Under the pieces are notes generated by a model that saw only the letters and a program-made list of their open reading frames with translations, was not told the DNA's origin and did no database searches. A stretch of 32,605 nt of DNA, taken from NCBI GenBank assembly GCA_030141605.1, contig JAQGDQ010000451.1, forward strand, positions 157,501 through 190,105, read 5' to 3'. The stretch comes from Tubiluchus corallicola (lineage: Eukaryota; Priapulida; Priapulimorpha; Priapulimorphida; Tubiluchidae). Both the position numbers and the translations under genes were made by a program. Shown one piece after another: positions 20,176-30,089 of this stretch; position 1 is the stretch's first letter, and every line of letters starts with the position of its first letter.

Positions 20176-23100
20176 CTGAATTTCCACCTGTTCATCAACA
20201 GTTTATACTTCCACCTCTTTGTCAACAGCATACGCATCCACCTCTTCCTCAGCAGTGTGCACTTCCACCTCTTCATCAACAGTGTGCACTTCCACCTCTT
20301 CATCAACAGTGTGCACTTCCACCTCTTCATCAACAGTGTGCACTTCTACCTCTTCGTCAACAGTGTGCACTTCTACCTCTTCATCAACAGTGTGCACTTC
20401 CACCTCTTTGTCAACAGTTTATACTTCCACCTCTTCGTCAACAGTGTGCGCTTCCACCTCTTTGTCAACAGTTTATACTTCCACCTCTTCGTCAACAGCA
20501 TACGCATCCACCTCTTCGTCAGCAGTGTGCACTTCCACCTCTTCGTCAGCAGTGTGCACTTCCACCTCTTCATCAACAGTGTGCACTTCCACCTCTTCAT
20601 CAACAGTGTGCACTTCCACCTCTTCATCAACAGTGTGCACTTCTACCTCTTCATCAACAGTGTGCACTTCTACCTCTTCGTCAACAGTGTGCACTTCCAC
20701 CTCTTCATCAACAGTGTGCACTTCCACCTCTTCATCAACAGTGTGCACTTCCACCTCTTCGTCAGCAGTGTGCACTTCCACCTCTTCATCAACAGTGTGC
20801 ACTTCCACCTCTTCATCAACAGTGTGCACTTCCACCTCTTCATCAACAGTGTGCACTTCTACCTCTTCATCAACAGTGTGCACTTCTACCTCTTCGTCAA
20901 CAGTGTGCACTTCCACCTCTTCATCAACAGTGTGCACTTCCACCTCTTCATCAACAGTGTGCACTTCCACCTCTTCGTCAACAGTATGCACTTCCACCTC
21001 TTCGTCAACAGTATGCGCTTCCACCTCTTTGTCAACAGTATATGCTTCCACCTCTTCGTCAACAGTATGCACTTCCACCTCTTTGTCAACAGTATGCACT
21101 TCCACCTCTTTGTCAACAGTATATGCTTCCACCTCTTCGTCAACAGTGTGCACTTCCACCTCTTCGTCAACAGTGTGCACTTCTACCTCTTTGTCAACAG
21201 TATGCGCTTCCACCTCTTCGTCAACAGTGTGCACTTCCACCTCTTTGTCAACAGTATGCACTTCCACCTCTTCGTCAACAGTATGCACTTCTACCTCTTC
21301 GTCAACAGTGTGCACTTCCACCTCTTCGTCAACAGTGTGCACTTCCACCTCTTTGTCAACAGTATACGCTTCCACCTCTTTGTCAACAGTGTACGCTTCC
21401 ACCTCTTTGTCAACAGTGTACGCTTCCACCTCTTCGTCAACAGTGTACGCTTCCACCTCTTCGTCAACAGTATGCACTTCAACCTCTTCGTCAACAGTAT
21501 GCACTTCAACCTCTTCTTCAACAGGATGCACTTCCACCTCTTTGTCAACAGTGTGCGCTTCCACCTCTTCGTCAACAGTGTACAATTCAACCTCTTTGTC
21601 AACAGTGTGCACTTCCACCTCTTTGTCAACAGTGTGCACTTCCACCTCTTCGTCAACAGTATGCACTTCGACCTCTTTGTCAACAGTGTGCACTTCCACC
21701 TCTTCGTCAACAGTGTGCACTTCCACCTCTTTGTCAACAGTGTACGCTTCCACCTCTTCGTCAACAGTGTACAATTCAACCTCTTTGTCAACAGTGTACG
21801 CTTCCACCTCTTCGTCAACAGTGTGCACTTCCACCTCTTCGTCAACAGTGTGCACTTCCACCTCTTTGTCAACAGTGTGCACTTCCACCTCTTCGTCAAC
21901 AGTGTGCACTTCAACCTCTTTGTCAACAGTGTGCACTTCCACCTCTTCGTCAACAGTGTGCACTTCCACCTCTTTGTCAACAGTGTACGCTTCCACCTCT
22001 TCGTCAACAGTGTACAATTCAACCTCTTTGTCAACAGTGTACGCTTCCACCTCTTCGTCAACAGTGTGCACTTCCACCTCTTCCAACAACTTCCACCTCT
22101 TCGTCAACAGTTGCACTTCACCTCTTGTCAACAGTTGCACTTCACCCTGCCTTCCACCTCTTGTCAACAGTGTCCTTCCACCTCTTCGTCAACAGTGTGC
22201 ACTTCCACCTCTTTGTCAACAGTGTGCACTTCCACCTCTTCGTCAGCAGTGTGCACTTCCACCTCTTCGTCAACAGTGTGCACTTCCACCTCTTTGTCAA
22301 CAGTGTGCACTTCCACCTCTTCGTCAACAGTGTGCACTTCCACCTCTTTGTCAACAGTGTACGCTTCCACCTCTTCGTCAACAGTGTACAATTCAACCTC
22401 TTTGTCAACAGTGTGCCCTTCAACCTCTTCGTCAACAGTATGCACTTCCACCTCTTCGTCAACAGTGTGCACTTCCACCTCTTTGTCAACAGTGTGCACT
22501 TCCACCTCTTCGTCAACAGTGTGCACTTCCACCTCTTCGTCAACAGTGTGCACTTCCACCTCTTCGTCAACAGTGTGCACTTCCACCTCTTTGTCAACAG
22601 TATACGCTTCCACCTCTTTGTCAACAGTATACGCTTCCACCTCTTTGTCAACAGTGTACGCTTCCACCTCTTTGTCAACAGTGTGCACTTCCACCTCTTC
22701 GTCAACAGTGTGCACTTCCACCTCTTCGTCAACAGTGTGCACTTCCACCTCTTCGTCAACAGTGTGCACTTCCACCTCTTTGTCAACAGTGTGCACTTCC
22801 ACCTCTTCGTCAACAGTGTGCACTTCCACCTCTTCGTCAACAGTGTGCACTTCCACCTCTTCGTCAACAGTGTGCACTTCTACCTCTTTGTCAACAGTAT
22901 GCGCTTCCACCTCTTCATCAACAGTATGCACTTCCACCTCTTCGTCAACAGTGTGCACTTCAACCTTTTCGTCAACAGTATGCGCTTCCACCTCTTCGTC
23001 AACAGTGTACGCTTCCACCTCTTCGTCAACAGTGTGCGCTTCCACCTCTTCGTCAACAGTATGCACTTCCACCTCTTCGTCAACAGTGTGCACTTCCACC

Positions 23101-23280
23101 TCTTCGTCAACAGTGTGCACTTCTACCTCTTTGTCAACAGTATGCGCTTCCACCTCTTTGTCAACAGTGTGCACTTCCACCTCTTCGTCAACAGTGTGTA
23201 CTTCAACCTCTTCGTCAACAGTGTGCACTTCCACCTCTTTGTCAACAGTGTACGCTTCCAACTCTTCGTCAATAGTGTCC
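20176..23280. repeat. 27-bp minisatellite, about 115 copies
   Basis: The unit core is CCACCTCTTCGTCAACAG, followed by a variable GTGTGCACTT / GTATGCACTT / GTGTACGCTT joint. A few positions vary: TCG/TCA/TTG, GTG/GTA, TGC/TAC, ACT/GCT, and the base before ACC. The left third is enriched in TCATCA units and the rest in TCG/TTG units. Larger blocks recur: CAGCATACGCATCC at 20226 and 20496 (270 bp, 10 units), and TACAATTCAACC at 21581, 21770, 22013 and 22387. Since 27 is divisible by three, frames of up to 1041 codons stay open, one sense phase being Ser/Thr-rich (TSTSSSTVC) and one antisense phase acidic (EVEVHTVDE). A net 4-base loss near 22085-22165 shifts every frame. The longest sense frames begin with GTG or TTG, not ATG. 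I call it satellite DNA. A coding exon is possible but unsupported. Confidence 0.95.
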
Positions 23281-23859
23281 CTATAAATCAAAGCCGAGCT
23301 TATCAAGTATTTGCAATATGCACATTGCACACTGGTTGACTTCAGTGCACTACAAGATGAAGCTAAACCTTATCAGACTGTTGCAGTATACAGGCCGAAT
23401 GTATTAAACTGTTGTTCTGGAGGCATAAAGAGCAGCTTAAATAGAAGTTCTTCGCAATGTGATTTGAAAAGCATGTAGCCTGATAAGCCTTCTCAGAAAT
23501 AATAAGAATGTTCTGATACTCCTGTAATAAAGCTTTCTTATCATTGTACAGAGAGGTTGTAAACAGTTCAGCTGTTCGCGACGGTATCCTCCTCTTGTGT
23601 GAACTGGTGGAAAACTTTGGATTAAATATTTGAAGTTTCGAAGCCCCAAAAAGGCCGTTTTAGTGTAAAATATAGAATAAACGGAAAGACCACACATGGC
23701 CCAGCAATAACAATACTCTGCCCTGATAAATAAGTAAATCTGTGTACTTATTTTCAAAGTTTACTACTTTAACTAGTCATAAACTGTAACACTATTTCTA
23801 CTTAGAAATTCTTCACCTGTTTTGACGTCCTTTACTCCATATTTGAAACCGATTACTGA
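23281..23859. other. Unique sequence right of the 27-bp array
   Basis: A 106-codon minus-strand open frame (23437-23757) resembles no known protein. No repeats are recognised. Confidence 0.45.
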
Positions 23860-23935
23860 ACGTGGCCGAGTGGTCAGGGCGTGTGTTTGGCGATCAAACT
23901 AAGAATGGGGTCGAGGCTGGGCAATGATTTCTGAC
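23860..23935 (+). repeat. tRNA-like SINE head, family C
   Basis: A perfect A box TGGCCGAGTGG lies at 23863-23873. It is followed by GGGCGTGTGTTTGGCGATCA, whose GTTT/AAAC pair could be an anticodon stem. The B box is degraded (GGGTCGAGGCT). It aligns with 17955-18045 through CGAGTGGT-AG-GCGTGTGYTTGG. It is not a functional tRNA. Confidence 0.5.
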
Positions 23936-24358
23936 GTGGTGATCACTGTGTTCGTCTCTCGCTCTGCAGGGTTTCATTTGGCATACTGATTCTGGCTGTT
24001 CACCTCGTTCAGAGATAATGACTGAAATACCTCTGTCGATTTGGTGTCTTGTTTTTTGTAAAGTCATAGACTTAATAGTGAGATGAATTTCGGGCTGTTT
24101 ACAAACGACCACTCTGAGTAAACCCAGCCACCTTGCTGGTTGCTCGATTCCGTCTCGTAGCGTGACTTGTTGCTAAAGAAAAGATACGTTCAATCAGTGC
24201 TACTTCTCATACACCTGGTCTGCTTGTCTCATTCTGGAACGTATCTCTTTGCTGTCTAGAAATCCTTTTACAAATCCATAACGTACATCTTCTATCATGA
24301 AAGTCAAAGTCTGGCAGTTACACGAGTTTTTAATAATGAAACTGAATTAAGTGTTAAT
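23936..24358. other. Unique sequence, possible SINE tail
   Basis: The region may include the body of the SINE whose head is at 23860. Nothing else is recognised. Confidence 0.4.
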
Positions 24359-25441
24359 TTAAGTGGTTTTTTACTGCAAGAAACAGGCCATAGCGACACA
24401 CTGCAGGAGGAAATGCTTAATGAGATCTTGGAATTCGATTTTATATAAAGTTAAGCTCAGTTTAATGATCCCGTTAAATCACAGCATATTTTGCAAACTC
24501 TTAGTTTGTACATACACGCCAATAACCAACCTACAATAGAGTTCTACATGATTTTGAAATTGTTGAATTCTGTGTATAGTGAAAATTCATATTTGGTGAC
24601 ATCTCTTAGTAGTATGATACAGACTAATCATATAACTACATACTTTTTATTTGCACTTAATAACAGTACTTAAAAACAAAAAAAACAAACAAATTGTAAC
24701 TAACTATATGATTAGCCTGCACAAACACATCTTGCTACTAGGAGTACTACTAGCAAAAGTTGACACTAAATATGAATTTTCACTATGTACAGAATTAAGC
24801 AATTTCAAAATCAGTATTTATATGTATAGAACCTTATTATAGTTTGCGATTTGCGTGTATGTACAAACTAAGAGTTTGCTAAGAATGATATGATTTAATG
24901 ATGTCGCCATTTTAATGAATGCAGTTTATTCAAGATCCACGTCACTTACAACATTGGTCTTCACAAGTTTTTCACATGTTATGCTTATGATACGCCATCT
25001 TCTACAGTATGTACAGAAAATAATATAAAACATTTTAAAGTACTGTTATGTCACTCTGCCTATAGTTTAAGAAGGAAAGAATGATTGGATCAGCAAATTT
25101 TATTGTAAATTATATATTCCACCAAACTGATGTGTAATATCATAGTAGAATATTTAGAAGATGGCATGATTTATTGAAGTACTAACCGCTGGCTTCTTGA
25201 CTGATGTTTTGTATTTTTAATCTCTGTACATATTTTTGTATTGTTTTTTGTAAATTTTCGTAGTTTTTAATAGTGTAGTATTTCTTCGTTTTTAGTGTAA
25301 ACTTTTAACTTTTATATGGCATTCTATGTAGTGAAATAAACTTTAAATAAACAAATGAGCTCAATTTTATGTAAAATCACATTAAAGAATTTTATCAGTC
25401 ATTTCCTCCTGTAGCGTGTCTTGCAGTAAAAAAGCATTTAA
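24359..25441. mobile_element. 1.08-kb inverted-repeat element flanked by TTAA
   Basis: About 100 bp at each end are inverted and diverged. The left end reads GTGGTTTTTTACTGCAAG, then GGAGGAAATG, TTTTATATAAA and GCTCA. The reverse complement of the right end reads ATGCTTTTTTACTGCAAG, GGAGGAAATG, TTTTACATAAA and GCTCA. TTAA lies immediately outside both ends (24359-24362, 25438-25441), which would fit a piggyBac-type TTAA target duplication. The tips do not resemble the piggyBac termini I know. There is no transposase. A second inverted-repeat element is nested inside. Confidence 0.6.
24493..24879. mobile_element. Nested 387-bp element with perfect 27-bp terminal inverted repeats
   Basis: The 27 bases at 24493-24519 are the exact reverse complement of 24853-24879. 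The arm itself contains a small hairpin, CAAACT-CTT-AGTTTG. The interior is AT-rich with two 60-63 codon frames and no recognisable motif. Target duplications are not obvious. Perfect arms inside diverged outer arms imply a younger insertion. Confidence 0.75.
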
Positions 25442-25738
25442 ACGTACCTCAGTCAGTTTATTTCTTAAGACATACACAACGTAACTAATAACTCAGTAAA
25501 CATTTGTTGTTATCGATTTACTAAGAGTTGTTAAATAGCTAAGCGCGGAGTGCCATCATGTAAGCTGTCAAAACCTTCTGCCACGAATCACATAATAAAA
25601 TGTTTAAAATAAAATAATAATGTCTGATATTGTTCGTACCGTTGTACGAATTAAAATCCTCCTATGCGAATATCTTTTCTCTACCCAGTAACCTAACTAT
25701 AGATTCTGTACACGTTCTACTGAATTTTTATTAATTAA

Positions 25739-26713
25739 GAGAACATTGGCCAGTGACAATTAGTAAACATTATCCAGGATGTTTCTTGATTTAGCGCGTG
25801 CAAGAAGACGTGATCTGTGAAGGGAAAACACTACGTGGAACGTTCGTGCGTTATTGATCAGTAAGAGAACATTGGCCGGTGACAATTAGTAAATATTATC
25901 TAGGATGTTTCTTGATTAGGCGCGTGCAAGAAGACGTGACCTGTGAAGGGAAAACACTACGTGGAACGTTCGTGCGTTATTGATCAGTAAGAGAACATTG
26001 ACCAGTGACAATTAGTAAATATTATCTAGGATGTTTCTTGATTAGGCGCGTGCAAGAAGACGTGACCTGTGAAGGGAAAACACTACGTGGAACGTTCGTG
26101 CGTTATTGATCAGTAAGAGAACATTGACCAGTGACAATTAGTAAACATTATCCAGGATGTTTCTTGATTTAGCGCGTGCAAGAAGACGTGACCTGTGAAG
26201 GGAAAGCACTACGTGGAACGTTCATGCGTTATTGATCAGTAAGAGAACATTGACCAGTGACAATTAGTAAACATTATCCAGGATTTTTCTTGATTTGGCG
26301 CGTGCAAGAAGACGTGACCTGTGAAGGGAAAACACTACGTGGAACGTTCGTGCGTTATTGATCAGTAAGAGAACATTGACCAGTGACAATTAGTAAACAT
26401 TATCCAGGATGTTTCTTGATTTCGCGCGTGCAAGAAGACGTGACCTGTGAAGGGAAAGCACTACGTGGAACGTTCATGCGTTATTGATCAGTAAGAGAAC
26501 ATTGACCAGTGACAATTAGTAAACATTATCCAGGATGTTTCTTGATTTGGCGCGTGCAAGAAGACGTGACCTGTGAAGGGAAAACACTACGTGGAACGTT
26601 CGTGCGTTATCGATCAGTAAGAGAACATTGGCCGGTGACAATTAGTAAACATTATCCAGGATGTTTCTTGATTTGGCGTGTGCAAGAAGACGTGACCTGT
26701 GAAGGGAAAACAC
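25739..26713. repeat. 126-bp minisatellite, 7.7 copies
   Basis: Units begin at 25739, 25865, 25991, 26117, 26243, 26369, 26495 and 26621, exactly 126 bp apart, each starting GAGAACATTG and containing GACGTGACCTGTGAAGGGAA. Copies 4 and 6 share AAAGCAC and TTCATGCG, while copies 5 and 7 share AAAACAC and TTCGTGCG. This indicates a dimeric 252-bp higher-order unit. Copies 2 and 3 share AATATTATCTAGG. The last copy is cut at AAAACAC, where CA repeats begin. Frames are open for up to 104 codons only because of the period. Confidence 0.95.
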
Positions 26714-26795
26714 CACACACACACATGCACTCACACAAACACGCACGCACGCATACACGCACGCACGCACGCACACACACACACACACACACACA
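26713..26795. repeat. (CA)n / (CACG)n microsatellite
   Basis: Alternating CA and CACG units with a few interruptions. It starts exactly inside the truncated 8th copy of the 126-bp unit (AAAACAC then CACACAC), suggesting the CA tract replaced or grew from that unit's ACACT segment. Confidence 0.95.
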
Positions 26796-27397
26796 AGTAG
26801 TAGAAAATCTTGACAGATTTTAAGCGCCAATACAATAGAGGTAAATTTTAATTTAATCCAATTCTAACTTTTAAATTGTACTGTAGATTATATACAATTA
26901 GTAAAATTGTAGCTTGTAGATAGAACAATATTCTAACAGATTAAGTGTAGCAATATGTGGCATTGGCATTCTGAAACCTCTGAGTCCATGAAATAGCATG
27001 ATCATAAGATTACCAAATCACTTGAAAAAATAAATTGCAAAGAGATAAGCAGAAAACGCACTGGTGACGTCAGAAAAAACTTGCAAAAATAGAAATGTTT
27101 CCTGTTTACAACTTGAACCAAGTTCTTTAAACACGTCGACATCTTTATGGCATTTTTAGAACCACAGAAGTTGATTGAAGCTTCAGAATAGTTTCAGTAT
27201 TTGTGAAATAAATTAGATTCTTAAAGAGCTTGCTAAAAGCAGTGGACAGAGTAATATGTCAGTAGATATTACGATCATTTTACCTTGTTTTTTGATGCTA
27301 GGCAAAATAACACCAATAGACTTTCATAACACAATAACTAATAAATCCATACAACAAATAATCTTGAAGTAAGATAGTAAATAAACATACAAATAAA
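26796..27397. other. Unique AT-rich sequence
   Basis: Nothing recognised except one TGACGTCA at 27065-27072. Confidence 0.5.
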
Positions 27398-27465
27398 CAA
27401 CTTAGTCAGTGAATGGCTTGGTGACCACCTGGTAGCTGGTTCAATACTCGCTCTCGATAATTCCA
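27398..27465 (+). repeat. tRNA/5S-like SINE head fragment, family C
   Basis: TTAGTCAGTGAATGGCTTGG and TGACCACCTGGTAGCTGGTT lead into a B-box-like GGTTCAATACT and CGCTCTCGATAATTCC. The left part matches 16110-16140 and the right part matches 18012-18045, so this locus links the two. The A box is missing. Confidence 0.45.
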
Positions 27466-28195
27466 TCTGCTGTACTATCTGTGTCTGTTTACCTCACATG
27501 GCTGAGGCATCGCAACGACTTAATAAGATAAAAGTCTGGTCCTGCCACAAGCGTTTACATCAAACACGCCATACAGTTGTTAGCTGGATCCCGATTTGCA
27601 GAACGCGGAACTGTATAAGAAACACTAATACCAAATATAACTGGTTGGTTCATGCTAACAATTATGCTATTAGCAAAGCTCCATCCACTGTGTAAACTCT
27701 TCAGTCTAAAAGACTTTGCTTTGCTCATTGTCAAGCTACACAGCATTAACTCGTATGCTAAAAGGTGTTAAGTAAACCTAACCATCGATATTGAAAGAAA
27801 ATTGTCGCTTACGTCACCAGAGAAGTTTGCAAACCGCCATTATTTCAGTCCACCAGAGATTTGTGGTAGTTATAGATTCAGACTAATGGGTGCAGTAGTG
27901 TTAATACCTGAGAAAATTGTTATCATCAGTCCAGCGAAATGACTATCCACACGTCTTATATGCAATCTACTTACACGTGCTGGCGTTGTTTTATGACTGC
28001 CATCTTTGCTGATTTGTGATCGCATCTGAAGAGAATCATGGTGCTTAGCGATCATTAAATCAAACAAGGTTAAGGTGAGAATGAATCACATGACGTAACG
28101 TAGTGATACGTCATGAAAATACAACATCCGACAAACTTTACATAAAACTTGTTTTTTCGTTCCGAAGTTTCATGTTTACACGCTAGCTTTTAACA
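27466..28195. other. Unique sequence
   Basis: Open frames of 63-65 codons on both strands show no family resemblance. Nothing else is supported. Confidence 0.45.
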
Positions 28196-28900
28196 CACAA
28201 AGCTTGTAATAGCAGTAGCATTGAGTAAAACTTGTGCATTTTTTATTCCCGCGCTGACACTCAGGCGCAGCCATTTTAACGGTCAGTTGTTGTGTAAGAA
28301 ATCACGCAATTAAGGTAGCATTGCGTAAAGTTTGAAATAATGAGCACTGCTTTGAAGAAACCAAAAAACTTGAAATTTAGTTTTAAGATTTTATTCTGAA
28401 ATGCCTACATAAACAGTGAAGTAGTGTCATGTTGAAAAGCAGAGAACCAAGTGACCAGAACTACAGGTGAAATCATTTAGGTGTGAAAACAGGTTTAGAG
28501 ATTATGCATTCATAAAGACTGTAGAAGCCAATGAAAATTTAAACAGTAAAGAGGAAGATTTAACAATTTTAACAAGAACACCTGAAGGTGGCAGCATTAT
28601 CCAAAAGTCAAAAACGTATGATGACAATACAACATAAATTTAAATTTAGGGTAATTAAAATGATTTTCTTCTGTCCAAGCACAGCATTCGAATCACACAA
28701 AGCATGAATAAGTATGATTTATTTTATCTTGTCAATATGATTAATAATGTTTTTGGTGAGCCAGTGACGTTTTTTGTTGCATACTGGGATAGTGAAACAG
28801 TGACGTGTTTTCAGGCTGGCGTGAATTTATTTCAGTGACGCCCGTCTTTCAAACAGGTAAGCGTAATGCAAAGTAGTTTAGCTTTGCATGGAAACTTTTG
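28196..28900 (+). mobile_element. Dispersed repeat family A, copy 5, interrupted
   Basis: The first part (about 28196-28350) has TAATAGCAGTAGCATTGAGT, TTCCCGCGCTGACAC, GGCGCAGCCATTTTAACGGT and ATTGCGTAAAGTTTGAAATA. The second part (about 28705-28900) has TATCTTGTCAATATGATTAA, GCATACTGGGATAGTGAAAC and TTTCAAACAGGTAAGCGTAA. Between them lie about 350 bp absent from the other copies, with short coding-like stretches but no clear protein. An insertion into the element is the simplest explanation. Confidence 0.65.
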
Positions 28901-28973
28901 TGCAACCAGCTTAAACTCAATAGATTTTTCTAGCTGTAAATTTATTTGGAAGCGATGGATGCCAACCAAAAAT

Positions 28974-29045
28974 GACAGACTGGTGTACCGATACCGAATT
29001 CTGATCAGGCCGATTACCGATACCGAATACCAATCAATAGAAAAC
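28974..29045. repeat. Short direct repeat TACCGATACCGAAT
   Basis: The 14-mer occurs at 28986-28999 and 29015-29028, separated by TCTGATCAGGCCGAT. Motifs of the GGTATCGGTATCGG kind occur at ends of some hAT-related elements in other animals, but I cannot define an element here. Confidence 0.4.
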
Positions 29046-29494
29046 TACCTATTGCTAGTTTAAGGAATATTAGTACGGGATTTATAGCTGTGTAAAAACC
29101 TTCCACTAGAGTCAAACAAGAGGTCTTATCTGATAACGTTTCTTTTATAAAGTTCATCACTCTACAAGCAGGGATATGACACTAATCTTTAGGGCCCACT
29201 TAGTGTACATGATTGTGGTGGAACCGGAACATAGCTCGTCGTCAAGGATGCTCCCTGTGATGACATAGAGATGTCTTAGTCACGTCCTGATGCAAGATCA
29301 ATAGCTAGTTCAGTATCTTAGATGAAACCAGTCAGGTCACCCATCAATTTACTGAGCAGGCACATTGCAGCTTAATCTTGGTTAAGTTTGCATTCTATAT
29401 TATCCTCACCAGTTTATATAAAACTGTAATGATAGTACAGAAATCGATTATTGGTTGTTTATTACAGGTTGATTACTAGTTAAAAATTGACTTT
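29046..29494. other. Unique sequence
   Basis: No gene, RNA or repeat is supported. Confidence 0.5.
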
Positions 29495-29603
29495 TTATTT
29501 ATTTGTTTACTTATTTATTTATTAATTCATTTATTTATTTATTTATTTAATAACTTATTTATTTGTTGATTTATTTATGAATTTATTTATTTATTTATAT
29601 ATA
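29495..29603. repeat. (TTTA)n imperfect microsatellite
   Basis: TTTA/ATTT tetranucleotides with scattered interruptions, ending in TATATATA. It may be an ancient retroelement tail, but no element body is recognisable beside it. Confidence 0.9.
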
Positions 29604-30089
29604 TGAGGTATGACGTGTTTCGTAGATTCTCTCTACTTTCCTTATATACATAATGATGATATTAAAAAGTGAAATAGAATAGTAAATACATAAATATACG
29701 TACTAACTAATTTTTACAGCTGAAATAACATTTTTAGGATATGCTGAAATGAGAATGAGAATTAGTTAAATAAATAAAGCAATTTTAGCTGAAAAAGGTG
29801 GTACGTAAGACTTGTATTTGTAATTTTGCTATTCTACTCCATTCTATTCTAGTCGCTGCAAGTAGTTTTTTTAAAGGCTTCTTTCTTTTCCTTGCTGTTT
29901 TCTTGACAATATCGCAAGAATTTACGAGGTGTCAGAGTCTTTAGGGGTTTGCATGCATTCAATGTCAGTGAATGACAAGCTAATGACGGTATCAAATTTA
30001 TTATCCCTCATAACGTCTGCTTCATTTCATTAGGTATCTGTATAATATATAGACATGCGTCTACATATCTCTGTGTATCTCTCATATAG
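29604..30089. other. Unique AT-rich sequence before the 37-bp array
   Basis: Nothing recognised. Confidence 0.5.

Noticed and set aside
20161-23339. Open frames of 1041, 1018, 765, 564 and 388 codons over the 27-bp array
   Set aside because: They arise on both strands and in several phases because the period is a multiple of three and the unit lacks stops. The two longest sense frames start with GTG/TTG, and the amino-acid phase changes mid-way at the deletion cluster. Not called as genes.
28866-29063. 65-codon frame at the end of family A copy 5
   Set aside because: It spans repeat and short direct-repeat sequence, shows no conserved motif, and is not open in other A copies.
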